Shown here: positions 52,269-60,944 of the stretch, one piece after another | Numbering within the stretch: the first letter of the stretch is position 1 | Layout of the letters: every line of letters starts with the position of its first letter | Source: Humitalea rosea | GTDB taxonomy: Bacteria > Pseudomonadota > Alphaproteobacteria > Acetobacterales > Acetobacteraceae | Reading direction: 5' to 3' | DNA: 64,000 nt | Assembly: GCF_003253705.1 (NCBI RefSeq) | Contig: NZ_QKYU01000022.1 | Span: 18,721 to 82,720, forward strand | Notes under the pieces: generated by a model | Told to the model about the DNA's origin: nothing | What the model saw: only the letters and a program-made list of their open reading frames with translations | Database searches by the model: none | Made by a program: the position numbers and the translations under genes

Positions 52269-53761
52269 TACAGATCCACCCCGGAGTAGGAGGCGTTGAC
52301 CGATTTGTTGATGATCGGGAAGTCGGCGACGATATTGCCCTCGATGGCGGCCTCCAGCAGCGGCCAATGGAACCAGGACGGGTCGCGGATGTAGCAGGCC
52401 TCGATCAGCCCGCCGTCATCCAGCCGCAGCCAGTGCAGCACATCCCCGCGGAAGCCCTCCACCATCGCCAGCCCCTCGCCGGCGCGGATGGGCAAAGGCG
52501 TGTAGATCGGCCCCGCCGGCAGCGTGTCCAGCAAGCGGTGGATCAGGCCGATCGCGGCGTCCACCTCCGCCACCCGCACCCGCACCCGCGCATCGACATC
52601 GCCGCCCGGCAGCACCGGCACGTTGAAATCCACCGCGTCATAGGGCGCGTAACCCGGCATCCGCCGTGCGTCGAAGCCGCGGCCGGAGGCGCGCCCGACC
52701 ACCCCGCCGGCGCCGAAGCGCGCGGCCAGGTTGGCGGCGATGATGCCGGTGCCGACCACGCGGTCCTGCAGGCTGGCGTGGCTTTCATAGACGCGCTGCA
52801 ATCCTGGCCATTCGGCCGAGATCTCGGCCAGCATGGCGCGCAGCGTGGCCGCGCCCTCGGCGGTGATGTCCAGGGCGACCCCGCCCGGCAGCACGCGGTC
52901 CATCATCAGCCGATGGCCAAAGACGGCCTCGCAGGCCCGCAGCACCCGCTCCCGCAGCAGCCCGGCGCGGGCCAGCGGCCAGGCGAAGGCGGCGTCATTG
53001 CAGATCGCGCCCCAGTCGCCGAGGTGGTTCGCCAGGCGCTCCAATTCCGCCATCACCGCGCGCAGCACGATGGCGCGGGGCGGCGGCGGGGTTTCCGTCG
53101 CGGCCTCGGCGGCGCGGCAGAAGGCGATGGCATGGGCGACGGTGGTGTCGCCCGAGACGCGGGCGGCGAAGGGCACCGCGGCGCGCGGGCTTTTCCCCAG
53201 CATCAGCCCGAGCGTGCCCTTGTGGACATAGCCGAGGCGGACTTCGAGCCGCACCACCACCTCGCCCTGGACGTGGAAGCGGAAATGCCCGGGCTCGATG
53301 ATCCCGGCATGGATGGGGCCGACCGGGATGATGTGGATGCCCTCGCCCTCGACCGGGCGGAACATCTGCTGCGGGGCGCTGCCCTCGCGCGGCGGCGGCC
53401 GGGCGGCGAGGGGGGTGGTCGTTGGCCAGCGGCCATGGTCGAGCCAGGGGCGGCGATCCGCCGCATCCACGGCATCCACCCCCCAGAGGTCACGCGCCGC
53501 GCGTTCCATCAGCCCCGCCCCCGGCCGCGCCAAGGCGAGCGAGGCGTAGCTGTCGCCGAGGCAGGAGGCGATCAGCGGCACGCCATCCTCGGGGTGGAGG
53601 AAGGCGGCATGGACGCAGCCCAGGCCCGCCCAGAGACCGAGGAAGGCCATCTCCGGATCGTCGATCAGCGCGGCCGGCAGGGCCGCCCAGGCCTCTGCGC
53701 TCAGCAGATGGCGCTGGGGGGCCACCTGCGGCGCTGACCGGATCAGCGCCGTGGCGCTCAT
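52268..53761 (-). CDS. HyfG/NuoD-like large subunit lacking [NiFe] ligands (Ehr type)
   Basis: A 497-residue protein: an N-terminal NuoC-like part (to about 135), then a hydrogenase/NuoD-like domain. At the place of the first [NiFe] motif RxCGxCxxxH it reads R201-V-S-G-D-T-T-V-A-H210, so both cysteines are replaced (S203, T206). At the second motif DPCxxC it reads D460-P-S-W-F-H, again with both cysteines lost (S462, H465). The enzyme therefore cannot hold a [NiFe] centre. ERLANHLGDWGAICNDA and FPIINKSVNASYSGVDL are typical of the hydrogenase-related class without catalytic metal. Start overlaps the HyfF-like stop (ATGA). Confidence 0.9.
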   Translation of the reverse strand: MSATALIRSAPQVAPQRHLLSAEAWAALPAALIDDPEMAFLGLWAGLGCVHAAFLHPEDGVPLIASCLGDSYASLALARPGAGLMERAARDLWGVDAVDAADRRPWLDHGRWPTTTPLAARPPPREGSAPQQMFRPVEGEGIHIIPVGPIHAGIIEPGHFRFHVQGEVVVRLEVRLGYVHKGTLGLMLGKSPRAAVPFAARVSGDTTVAHAIAFCRAAEAATETPPPPRAIVLRAVMAELERLANHLGDWGAICNDAAFAWPLARAGLLRERVLRACEAVFGHRLMMDRVLPGGVALDITAEGAATLRAMLAEISAEWPGLQRVYESHASLQDRVVGTGIIAANLAARFGAGGVVGRASGRGFDARRMPGYAPYDAVDFNVPVLPGGDVDARVRVRVAEVDAAIGLIHRLLDTLPAGPIYTPLPIRAGEGLAMVEGFRGDVLHWLRLDDGGLIEACYIRDPSWFHWPLLEAAIEGNIVADFPIINKSVNASYSGVDL

Positions 53762-55191
53762 TGCAGCACCCCGGCGGCGGCGGCCAGCATCCGGCCCATC
53801 GGCCCGGGCAGGCCCACGGCCAGCAAGGCGGCCACGGCCAGATGCAGCCACACCGGGCCCAGCACGGTCCATCCCCCGGCCATCGGCGCGCCCGCGGGCG
53901 CGGGCGCATCCGGCGTCTCCGGCCCCCAGCAGAGCTTGGTCAGCGCCGTGACCAGCGCGGCACCGGCGGTGAACAGCCCGAGCAGGAGCAGGATGAGCAG
54001 CCACGGGTTGAAGATCGCGGCGACCACCAGCAGCCGGATTTCCGACATCAGCAGCGGGAAGGGCGGCAGCCCCGCGAGGCCGGCGATGCCGAGCAGCAGC
54101 CCCCAGCCGAGGGCGGGATGCGAGGTCGCGAGGCCGGAGATATCCGCGATCTTCTGGCTGCCCTTGAGGATGATGGCCCGGCCGACCGCGTAGAAGACGG
54201 CGGATTTCAGCAGCGAATGCCCGATCAGATGCAGCATCCCCGGGGCCGCGCCGCCGGGCAGGGAGAAGCAGATCGCCGCGATGCCGATGTGTTCGATGCT
54301 GCTCCAGGCGAAGAGCCGCCGCGCATCCCGCCGCCGCCACAGCGCCAGCGAGGCCAGCAGCAGCGAGGCGAGGCCGAGCACCAGCAGGAAGGGCGCCGGC
54401 GAAATCGCCTCCGCATTCAGCCCGATGATGCTGCCGACCCGCAGGATCGCATGCAGCGCCGCGTTCAGCAGCAGGCCGGAGAGCACGGCCGAGATCGCCG
54501 TGGGCCCTTCGGCATCGGCATCCGGCAGCCAGGAATGCAGCGGCACCAGCCCGGCCTTGGTGCCATAGCCGACCAGCAGCATGACGGCCGCGAGCGAGAG
54601 CAGCCCCGGATCGGCCCCGGCCGCCACCGCGCGCAGGGCAGAGATGGAGAGCAGGCTCTCCGGATCCGCCAGCAGCGGGCGCGCGGCCATGGCCAGCACG
54701 ATGGTGCCGAACAGCGCCAGCGCGATGCCGACGCCGGCCAGGACGAAGAACTTCCAGGCGGCCTCGATCGCCGAAGGGGTGCGATGCACCGCGACCATCA
54801 GCACCGAGGCGAGGGTCGCGATCTCGATCGCGACCCACATCACCCCGAGGTTGTCGCTGAGCAGCGCCAGGGATTGCGCGCCCAGGAAGATCTGGAAGGC
54901 CGCGTGATAGGCCCGCCCGGCCCAGGGCGGAAACGCCTCGGCATGGATGGCGCCGAGCGAATAGACCGAGGCCGTGGCGCCGATGAAGCCGCCGATCAGC
55001 AGCAGCGGCAGGTTCAGCCCGTCGAGGTGCAACAACCCCGCCGCGGGCTCAGGGCCGAGGACCAGCCCGACCGCGAGCACCAGCCCGACCACGCTGGCCG
55101 CGGCGTTCAGCCGCGCGCTCAGCCGCTGCCCCGGCAGCAGCGCCAGCAGCAGGGCCGCGGCCCAGGGGAACAGAACCAGGGCCGCCATCAT
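53758..55191 (-). CDS. HyfF-like antiporter-type membrane subunit (Ehr type)
   Basis: A 477-residue membrane protein of the NuoL/M/N-Mrp family with about fourteen helices. Proton-path residues are present: E123 in VMWVAIEIATLASVL, K212 in GYGTKAGLVPLHSWLPDADAEGPTAISAVLSG, and the HLIGHSLLKSAVFYAVG segment in the discontinuous helix. In complex I and group 4 hydrogenases such subunits move protons or sodium across the membrane. Two adjacent ATGs (55191, 55188) are possible; the first overlaps the HyfE-like stop. Confidence 0.9.
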   Translation of the reverse strand: MMAALVLFPWAAALLLALLPGQRLSARLNAAASVVGLVLAVGLVLGPEPAAGLLHLDGLNLPLLLIGGFIGATASVYSLGAIHAEAFPPWAGRAYHAAFQIFLGAQSLALLSDNLGVMWVAIEIATLASVLMVAVHRTPSAIEAAWKFFVLAGVGIALALFGTIVLAMAARPLLADPESLLSISALRAVAAGADPGLLSLAAVMLLVGYGTKAGLVPLHSWLPDADAEGPTAISAVLSGLLLNAALHAILRVGSIIGLNAEAISPAPFLLVLGLASLLLASLALWRRRDARRLFAWSSIEHIGIAAICFSLPGGAAPGMLHLIGHSLLKSAVFYAVGRAIILKGSQKIADISGLATSHPALGWGLLLGIAGLAGLPPFPLLMSEIRLLVVAAIFNPWLLILLLLGLFTAGAALVTALTKLCWGPETPDAPAPAGAPMAGGWTVLGPVWLHLAVAALLAVGLPGPMGRMLAAAAGVLQ

Positions 55192-55856
55192 CGCCGTTCG
55201 CCTCTGTGGTCTTCGAGAAAGGCGACATCCAGGCTGTCGAAGCGTTCGCGGATACCGGTCAGGAACACACCCGCGACCAGCGCCAGCACCAGCAGCAGGG
55301 CGGCGGTCGAAAGCTCGATCAACAAGGGCAGGCCCTGCACGCCGACGGCGGCGAGGATCAGCCCGTTCTCCATGCTCATCAGCCCGACGACCTGCCCGAT
55401 GGCATTGCGTCGGGCGATCATCACCAGCATGCCGAGCAGCACGACGGACAGGGCGACGGCCAGATCCTCCTGCGCCAGGGCCGAGCCGCCCGCCGCGACC
55501 GGCAGCGCCACTACCAGCGCCAGCGCCGCGAGGCCGACCCCCGCGATCATCGAGGGGCCGATGCCAAGCGCCGTCTGCACCGAGCCATGCATCCCCAGGC
55601 GCCGCACCAGGGTGGAGAGCGCCCAGGGGATCAGCACCGCCTTGGCCACCAGCGCGATCAGCCCGGTCAAATACAGCCCCGCGGCCCCCTGCGCCCAGCC
55701 CTGCCAGAGCGCCGCGAGCCCCAACAACCCGCCCTGCGTCGCCAGTGCCGCGATCAGCCCCGGCACCCGGCGCTGGTAGAGCAGCACGAAGGACATCAGC
55801 AGCATGCCGCCGGCAAGCGCATGCGAGACATCGAAGGGGATGTGACCGAAGCCCAT
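55188..55856 (-). CDS. HyfE-like membrane subunit (Ehr type)
   Basis: A 222-residue protein with about seven membrane helices (E. coli HyfE is 216). It starts MGFGHIPFDVSHALAGGMLLMSFVLLYQRRVPGLIAALATQG; the C-terminal half, with VVLLGMLVMIARRNAIGQVVGLMSMENGLILAA, corresponds to the NuoK/MrpC-like part. In hydrogenase-4-type complexes HyfE links the antiporter subunits. It begins on the last base of the HyfC-like stop codon (TGATG). Confidence 0.87.
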   Translation of the reverse strand: MGFGHIPFDVSHALAGGMLLMSFVLLYQRRVPGLIAALATQGGLLGLAALWQGWAQGAAGLYLTGLIALVAKAVLIPWALSTLVRRLGMHGSVQTALGIGPSMIAGVGLAALALVVALPVAAGGSALAQEDLAVALSVVLLGMLVMIARRNAIGQVVGLMSMENGLILAAVGVQGLPLLIELSTAALLLVLALVAGVFLTGIRERFDSLDVAFLEDHRGERR

Positions 55857-56815
55857 CACAGCAGCCCGGTGCTGACGAAGAGGAACAGCGCGCCGAGCAG
55901 CCCCAGCAGCAGCGCCGCGCCGAGGAATTCCGGCACCCGGAACACCCGCATCTTGGCGATCGCCGATTCGAACACCGCCAGCAGCAGCGCCAGCGCCCCG
56001 ATCTTCGCAGCATATGCGGCCAGCCCGACGAGCCAGCCGATCGGCCCCGAGGCCGCCGGGGCCATGCCGAAGGGCACGAAGATCGCCGCCAGCAGGCTCA
56101 GCCACAACGTCAGCGCCAGCGCCGCCTGGTATTCCCACAGCGCCAGATGCCGCCCGGAGGCCTCAAGGATCATCGCCTCATGCACCATGGTCAGTTCGAG
56201 GTGGGTGGCGGGGTTGTCCACCGGGATACGGGCATTCTCGGCCAGCGCGACGGCGACCAGCGCCGCCAGCGCCAGCGCCAGGGAGACCCGGATGCCGAGC
56301 GCGCCCTCGGCGAAGACGGCGGCGATGGCATCGATGTTGGAGGATCCCGCCAGGATCGCGCAGCACAGGGCGACCAGCAGCAGCGCCGGTTCCGCCAGCG
56401 CCGCGAAGGCCATTTCCCGTGCCGCGCCCAGGCCGCCGAAGGGTGTGCCCGCATCCATCCCCGCCAGCGCCAGCGCGCCCCTGGCGAGCGCGAGGCAGCC
56501 CGCCAGCACCAGCAGATCCGCGACCGGCGCCAGCGCCATGCCGCGGGTGAAGCTCGGCACCAGCAGGGCCGCCACCACCGTTGCCGCCACCGCGACATAG
56601 GGGGCGGCGAGGGTGACGACCGAGGCGGATTCGGCGATGATCGGCCGCTTCAGCAGCAGCTTCCGCATATCCCGCCAGGGCTGCAGCGGCGAGGCACCGC
56701 GCCGCCCGAGCAGCCGCGCCTTCAGCCAGCGCACCACGCCCACCAGCAGCGGGGCCAGGACCAGCAGCAGCGCCAGATGCAGGATCTGGGTCAACAAGGC
56801 GGCGAAAGCGGCCAT
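55856..56815 (-). CDS. HyfC/NuoH-like membrane subunit (Ehr type)
   Basis: A 319-residue membrane protein matching HyfC (322 residues) and NuoH. Signatures are WLKARLLGRRGASPLQPWRDMRKLLLKRP near the N-terminus, GSSNIDAIA, and the acidic quinone-channel loop AENARIPVDNPATHLELTMVHEAMILEASG, with charged residues that couple electron transfer to ion movement. It forms the connection between the peripheral and membrane arms. Six bases or fewer separate it from the HyfB-like gene. Confidence 0.9.
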   Translation of the reverse strand: MAAFAALLTQILHLALLLVLAPLLVGVVRWLKARLLGRRGASPLQPWRDMRKLLLKRPIIAESASVVTLAAPYVAVAATVVAALLVPSFTRGMALAPVADLLVLAGCLALARGALALAGMDAGTPFGGLGAAREMAFAALAEPALLLVALCCAILAGSSNIDAIAAVFAEGALGIRVSLALALAALVAVALAENARIPVDNPATHLELTMVHEAMILEASGRHLALWEYQAALALTLWLSLLAAIFVPFGMAPAASGPIGWLVGLAAYAAKIGALALLLAVFESAIAKMRVFRVPEFLGAALLLGLLGALFLFVSTGLL

Positions 56816-56817
56816 CG

Positions 56818-58821
56818 TCAGGTCTCAAGCCAGGCGAGCAGCGCGAGCAGGGCGACCAGCGTGCCGAAGCTCAGCGACAGGCACCGGCGCAGGCTCATGT
56901 CCCGCAGCCGCTCGGCGCGGTCGGCCAGCCAGTCGCGCAGGGCGGCGAGCGGGGCCAGCAGCCCGGCAAAGACCGGATCGGCGAAGCCCGCCTCCAGCCG
57001 CGCCGGGGCGGGATCGCCGGGTTCGGGCATGGTCACCACCTCCCGCGCGCCCAGGACCGATGACCCCAGCATCCGCCGCAGCGGCTGGCCGAAGCCCGCC
57101 GCCGAGGGCTGGGCCAGCGGATCGCCGAAGGGCAATTCCGGCGGCGCGGGCAGGAAGCCGCAGCCCCAGGCCGGGCCGAGCACCGGCTCGGCCGGGGAGT
57201 ATCGGCGCATCCCGAGGTAAAGTGCCGCGATCCCCGCCGCCAGCAGCAGCGCCAGCAGCGGCGCCGCATAGGCCGTGGCCCCGCCGCCCGGCGCCAGCAG
57301 GAACAGCTGCGCCTGATCGGCGATATTCTGGCGCACCGCCGTCCGCACCGCTTCCTCCGCCAGCCGCAGCAGCGGGCCCGGCGCCAGCCCGATCAGCACC
57401 GTCAGCCCGGCACAGCCGATCAGCGCGGCGCGGGCGAGGGGGGGCGCCTCGCGAGCCGCCGCCGAACGCGGGCCGCGCGGCCGGCCGAGGAAGACGAGAC
57501 CGTACAGCCGCACCATCGCCGCCGCCGCCAGCGCCGCCGCCAGCCCGACCAGCGCCACCGCCGCCGCCAGCCCGACCTGCATCGGCAGTGGCCCGATCCG
57601 CCAGCCGGCCAGCAGCGACTGCACCAGCAGCCATTCGCCGGCAAAGCCCGAAAGCGGCGGCAGGGCCGCGGCCGCCGCCGCCAGCACGCCGGCGCAGGCC
57701 GCCGTCGCCGGCATCGCGTGGATCAGCCCGCCGAGGCTGTCGAGCCTGCGCGACCCCGCCCCGGTCAGCACCGCCGCGGCGGCCAGGAACAGCCCCGCCT
57801 TGAACACCGAATGGGCCAGCGCATGCAGCAGCGCCGCCCCGGTCGCCAGTGCCGCGAGCGCGCCGAGGTCGGCCGCGCGGAAGATCGCGGCAAGGCCCAG
57901 GGCGGCCACGATCAGCCCGACATTCTCAATGGTGGAACAGGCGAGGATGACCTTGGTGTCCTCCTCCAGCGCCGCGCGCAGCGCCCCCAGCACGGCCGAG
58001 GCGGCGCCGAGCGCCAGCAGCGGCACGCCCCACCACAGCGGCTGCGCCGGCCCCGCGCAATCCAGCAGCAGCCGCGCCATGACATAGATCGCGACCTTGA
58101 CCATCGCCGACGACATCAGCGCCGAGACATGCCCAGGGGCCGCCGGATGCGCGAGCGGCAGCCAGCCATGCAACGGCACCAGCCCCGCCTTGGACCCCGC
58201 CCCGGCCAGCACCAGCGCCAGGATCACCGCGGCCCGCCAGCCATCCGGGGGGGCGGCACGCAGCACATCGAGCCCGATCCCGCCCGCCGATGCGGCCCAA
58301 AGCGCCAGTGCCGCGGCCAGGCACAGCCCGGACAGCAATGCGAAACACAGATACAGCCGCGCCGCCTGCCGGTTGGCGGCATCGGCATGGCCGTAGCCGA
58401 CCAGCACCCAGGAGGCGAGTGACATCGCCTCGAACCCCAGCAGCAGGGTGACGCCATCCCCCGCGAGCAGGCTCAGCGCCATGCCGGCCACGAACAGCGG
58501 GAAGCCCGCGACCACCCGTGGCGCCGCATGCGCCGCATCGGCCAGCGCGTAGAGCGAGGCGGCAGCGGCCGAAAGGCCGAGGATCAGCAGGAACCAGGCC
58601 GCCAAGGGGTCCAGCACCAGCGACAGCGCCTGCCCCGGCGGGCCGATCGGCAGCACCATGGCCGAAGGCGCCCGCAGCAGCCCGAACAGCGCGATGGCCA
58701 CGAAGCCGAGTGCCGCCAGCAAGCAGACGCAAGCCACCCCCCGCCCCGCCTTGGGCCACAGCGCCCCTGCCAGACCGGCCACAACCAGCCCGGCCAACAG
58801 GCAGGTGAACAGGATCAGCAC
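56818..58821 (-). CDS. HyfB-like antiporter-type membrane subunit (Ehr type)
   Basis: A 667-residue membrane protein (HyfB is 672) related to NuoL/MrpA. Conserved ion-path residues: E131 in LLLGFEAMSLASWVLVGY, K211 in GAGSKAGLVPLHGWLPLAHPAAPGHVSALMSSAMVKVAIY and K242 within it, plus LAHSVFKAGLFLAAAAVL. The C-terminal extension (about 520-667) has GCGFLPAPPELPFGDP, a HyfB-type feature. First gene of the cluster. The start GTG at 58821 lacks a strong ribosome binding site; the frame stays open further upstream but without family similarity. Confidence 0.9.
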   Translation of the reverse strand: MLILFTCLLAGLVVAGLAGALWPKAGRGVACVCLLAALGFVAIALFGLLRAPSAMVLPIGPPGQALSLVLDPLAAWFLLILGLSAAAASLYALADAAHAAPRVVAGFPLFVAGMALSLLAGDGVTLLLGFEAMSLASWVLVGYGHADAANRQAARLYLCFALLSGLCLAAALALWAASAGGIGLDVLRAAPPDGWRAAVILALVLAGAGSKAGLVPLHGWLPLAHPAAPGHVSALMSSAMVKVAIYVMARLLLDCAGPAQPLWWGVPLLALGAASAVLGALRAALEEDTKVILACSTIENVGLIVAALGLAAIFRAADLGALAALATGAALLHALAHSVFKAGLFLAAAAVLTGAGSRRLDSLGGLIHAMPATAACAGVLAAAAAALPPLSGFAGEWLLVQSLLAGWRIGPLPMQVGLAAAVALVGLAAALAAAAMVRLYGLVFLGRPRGPRSAAAREAPPLARAALIGCAGLTVLIGLAPGPLLRLAEEAVRTAVRQNIADQAQLFLLAPGGGATAYAAPLLALLLAAGIAALYLGMRRYSPAEPVLGPAWGCGFLPAPPELPFGDPLAQPSAAGFGQPLRRMLGSSVLGAREVVTMPEPGDPAPARLEAGFADPVFAGLLAPLAALRDWLADRAERLRDMSLRRCLSLSFGTLVALLALLAWLET

Positions 58822-58965
58822 AGGCGGATGGGAGTCTTCATTGACGCCGAGGATAGCACCCACAGCCGCCTCGGCCAGGGGAGGCGCGACAGGAGGCGTG
58901 ACAAAAGGGCAGGAAGGCGTATTTGGGCGCACCGTTTGGTTGGAAACGCCGGAGAGTTTGACGCG

Positions 58966-59514
58966 ATGGGGCCGCTGCTCGCCTTCAGCCGCGCGATGGA
59001 TACGATCGCGCAATTTTTTGGTAGGGCCGCCGAATGGATGGTGGCCTTGGCCTGCCTCATCAGCGCCGGCAATGCCGTCAGCCGATATGGGCTCAGCCTG
59101 TCCTCGAACGCTTGGCTGGAGGTGCAATGGTACCTCTTTGCCGGCACCGTCATGTTCGGCGCCGCCCATACCCTGCGCCGCAACGGCCATGTCCGGGTCG
59201 ATCTCGTCTATGGCCTCATCAGTGAGCGGGCGCGGCTCTGGGTCGATGTCTTCGGCCTCGTGGTGTTCCTGCTGCCGGGGATGACCTTGCTCGCGTGGAT
59301 GACCTGGCCCTTCTTCGTCGAGAGCTATTTCCGCGACGAGATATCCTCCAATGCCGGCGGGCTGCTGCGCTGGCCGGTCAAGCTGGTGTTGCCGCTCGGC
59401 TTTGCCCTGGTCGCCCTTCAGGGCCTGTCGGAGCTGGTGAAGCGCATCGTGCTGCTGCGCGGGCAAGCCCCCGATGTCGTGGCGGTCGCCACCTACGAAC
59501 GTCCTACCCAGTAA
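58966..59514 (+). CDS. TRAP transporter small permease (DctQ type)
   Basis: A 182-residue protein with four membrane helices: VALACLISAGNAVSRYGLSLSSNAWLEVQWYLFAGTVMFGAAHTLRRNGHVRVDLVYGLIS contains the family's typical helix-loop pattern. It bridges the large permease and the binding protein in TRAP uptake systems. Branch resembles permeases for mannitol/chloroaromatic-type carboxylates. GGAGAG lies before the ATG. The DctM gene follows 19 bases downstream. No DctP gene is present on either side. Confidence 0.9.
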   Translation: MGPLLAFSRAMDTIAQFFGRAAEWMVALACLISAGNAVSRYGLSLSSNAWLEVQWYLFAGTVMFGAAHTLRRNGHVRVDLVYGLISERARLWVDVFGLVVFLLPGMTLLAWMTWPFFVESYFRDEISSNAGGLLRWPVKLVLPLGFALVALQGLSELVKRIVLLRGQAPDVVAVATYERPTQ

Positions 59515-59533
59515 TCCGGAAAAGCCCTCCTCC

Positions 59534-60940
59534 ATGAATGTCGAATTCATGCCCCCGATCATGTTCGGCGGGCTGGTCATCTTTCTGCTGATCGGATTTC
59601 CGGTCGCCTTCTCGCTGTGCGCGGTCGGGCTGTTCTTCGGCATGATCTCGATCGAGCTGGGCTATTTCACCGCCGACTACCTCGGCAACCTGCCGCTGCG
59701 GGTCTTCGGCATCCTGTCGAACGAGCTGCTGCTTTCGATCCCCTTCTTCACCCTGATGGGCGCGATCCTGGAACGCTGCCGGCTGGCCGAGGACCTGCTG
59801 GAAGGCACCGGACAGCTGTTCGGCAAGGTGCCGGGCGGGCTTGCCTATGCGGTGATCCTGGTCGGCGCGGTGCTGGGTGCGATCACCGGGACGGTGGCGG
59901 CCAGCGTGATCGCCATGGGCATGATCAGCCTGCCGGTGATGATCAAATACGGCTACGACATGCGGCTCGCGACCGGCGTCATCGCCGCCTCGGGCACCAT
60001 CACCCAGATCATCCCGCCCTCTCTGGTGCTGATCGTGCTCGGCGACCAGCTCGGGGTGTCGGTCGGGGACATGTATGCGGGGGCGATCGGGCCATCGATC
60101 CTCCAGGTCGGGCTGTTCATGCTCTACATCTTCGCCGTCTCCAGGTTCCAGCCGAGCCGCGTCCCCGCCTTGCCGGACGAGGCGCTGATGGCGCGCGGCT
60201 GGCCGCTGTACTGGAAGGTGCTGCGGGGGATGGTGCCCTCGATCGTGCTGATCTTCCTGGTGCTGGGCACCATTTTCATGGGCCTCGCCACGCCGACCGA
60301 GGCCGGCGCGATGGGCGCGGTCGGCGCGCTCCTGCTTGCCGCGATGAACCGCACCTTGACCTGGCCGCTGCTGCGCGAGGCCATGGCCAACACCATGCGC
60401 ATCACCACCATGGTGATCTTCATCCTGCTGGGCGCGACCGTCTTCAGCCTCGTTTTCCAAGGGGTGGATGGCGGCCGCTGGATCGAGCATCTGCTGACCG
60501 CGCTGCCCGGCGGGCAGGTCGGGTTCCTGATCTTCGTCAACGTCTTCGTGTTCTTCCTGGCCTTCTTCCTCGATTTCTTCGAGATCGCCTTCATCGTCAT
60601 CCCGCTGCTGGCCCCGGTGGCGGCCAAGCTCGACATCAACCTGGTCTGGTTCGGGGTGCTGATCTGCGTGAACATGCAGACCTCCTTCATGCACCCGCCC
60701 TTCGGCTTCGCGCTGTTCTATCTGCGCGGGGTGGCGCCGCAGTCGGTGCGCTCGGCCGATATCTACTGGGGGGCGTTTCCCTGGGTCTGCCTGCAACTCG
60801 TGCTCGTCGCCATCGTCATCATCTGGCCGGAGAGCGTGACCTACTGGCTGCATGCCGGCACCGGGATCGACCCGGCGACCGTGCACATCAACGTGCCGCC
60901 GCCGGCCTTCGACGACAGCGCGGTGCCGGTGTTCCGGTAG
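59534..60940 (+). CDS. TRAP transporter large permease (DctM type)
   Basis: A 468-residue membrane protein with about twelve helices: LIGFPVAFSLCAVGLFFGMI, FFTLMGAILERCRLAEDLLEG, GAVLGAITGTVAASVIAMGMISLPVMIKYGYDMRLATGVIAASGTITQIIPPSLVLIVLGDQLGVSVGDMYAG and NMQTSFMHPPFGFALFYLRGVAP. These are typical of DctM, which uses the ion gradient to import carboxylates. It forms a two-gene unit with the DctQ-type subunit. Confidence 0.93.
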   Translation: MNVEFMPPIMFGGLVIFLLIGFPVAFSLCAVGLFFGMISIELGYFTADYLGNLPLRVFGILSNELLLSIPFFTLMGAILERCRLAEDLLEGTGQLFGKVPGGLAYAVILVGAVLGAITGTVAASVIAMGMISLPVMIKYGYDMRLATGVIAASGTITQIIPPSLVLIVLGDQLGVSVGDMYAGAIGPSILQVGLFMLYIFAVSRFQPSRVPALPDEALMARGWPLYWKVLRGMVPSIVLIFLVLGTIFMGLATPTEAGAMGAVGALLLAAMNRTLTWPLLREAMANTMRITTMVIFILLGATVFSLVFQGVDGGRWIEHLLTALPGGQVGFLIFVNVFVFFLAFFLDFFEIAFIVIPLLAPVAAKLDINLVWFGVLICVNMQTSFMHPPFGFALFYLRGVAPQSVRSADIYWGAFPWVCLQLVLVAIVIIWPESVTYWLHAGTGIDPATVHINVPPPAFDDSAVPVFR

Positions 60941-60944
60941 CCGC

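Noticed and set aside
53422..55779. Very long open frames on the plus strand across the Ehr-type cluster (up to about 785 codons)
   Set aside because: They are Arg/Ala/Gly/Gln-rich, match no family and lie opposite clear membrane-protein genes. Such open antisense frames are common in high-GC DNA.
51708..58821. Energy-converting [NiFe] hydrogenase or formate hydrogenlyase
   Set aside because: All four [NiFe] cysteines are missing from the large subunit and no maturation, ferredoxin or formate dehydrogenase genes accompany the cluster.
58821..59643. N-terminal extension of the HyfB-like gene through the open upstream frame
   Set aside because: The added sequence has no similarity to HyfB, would be antisense to the DctQ-type gene and would leave that gene without its promoter region.
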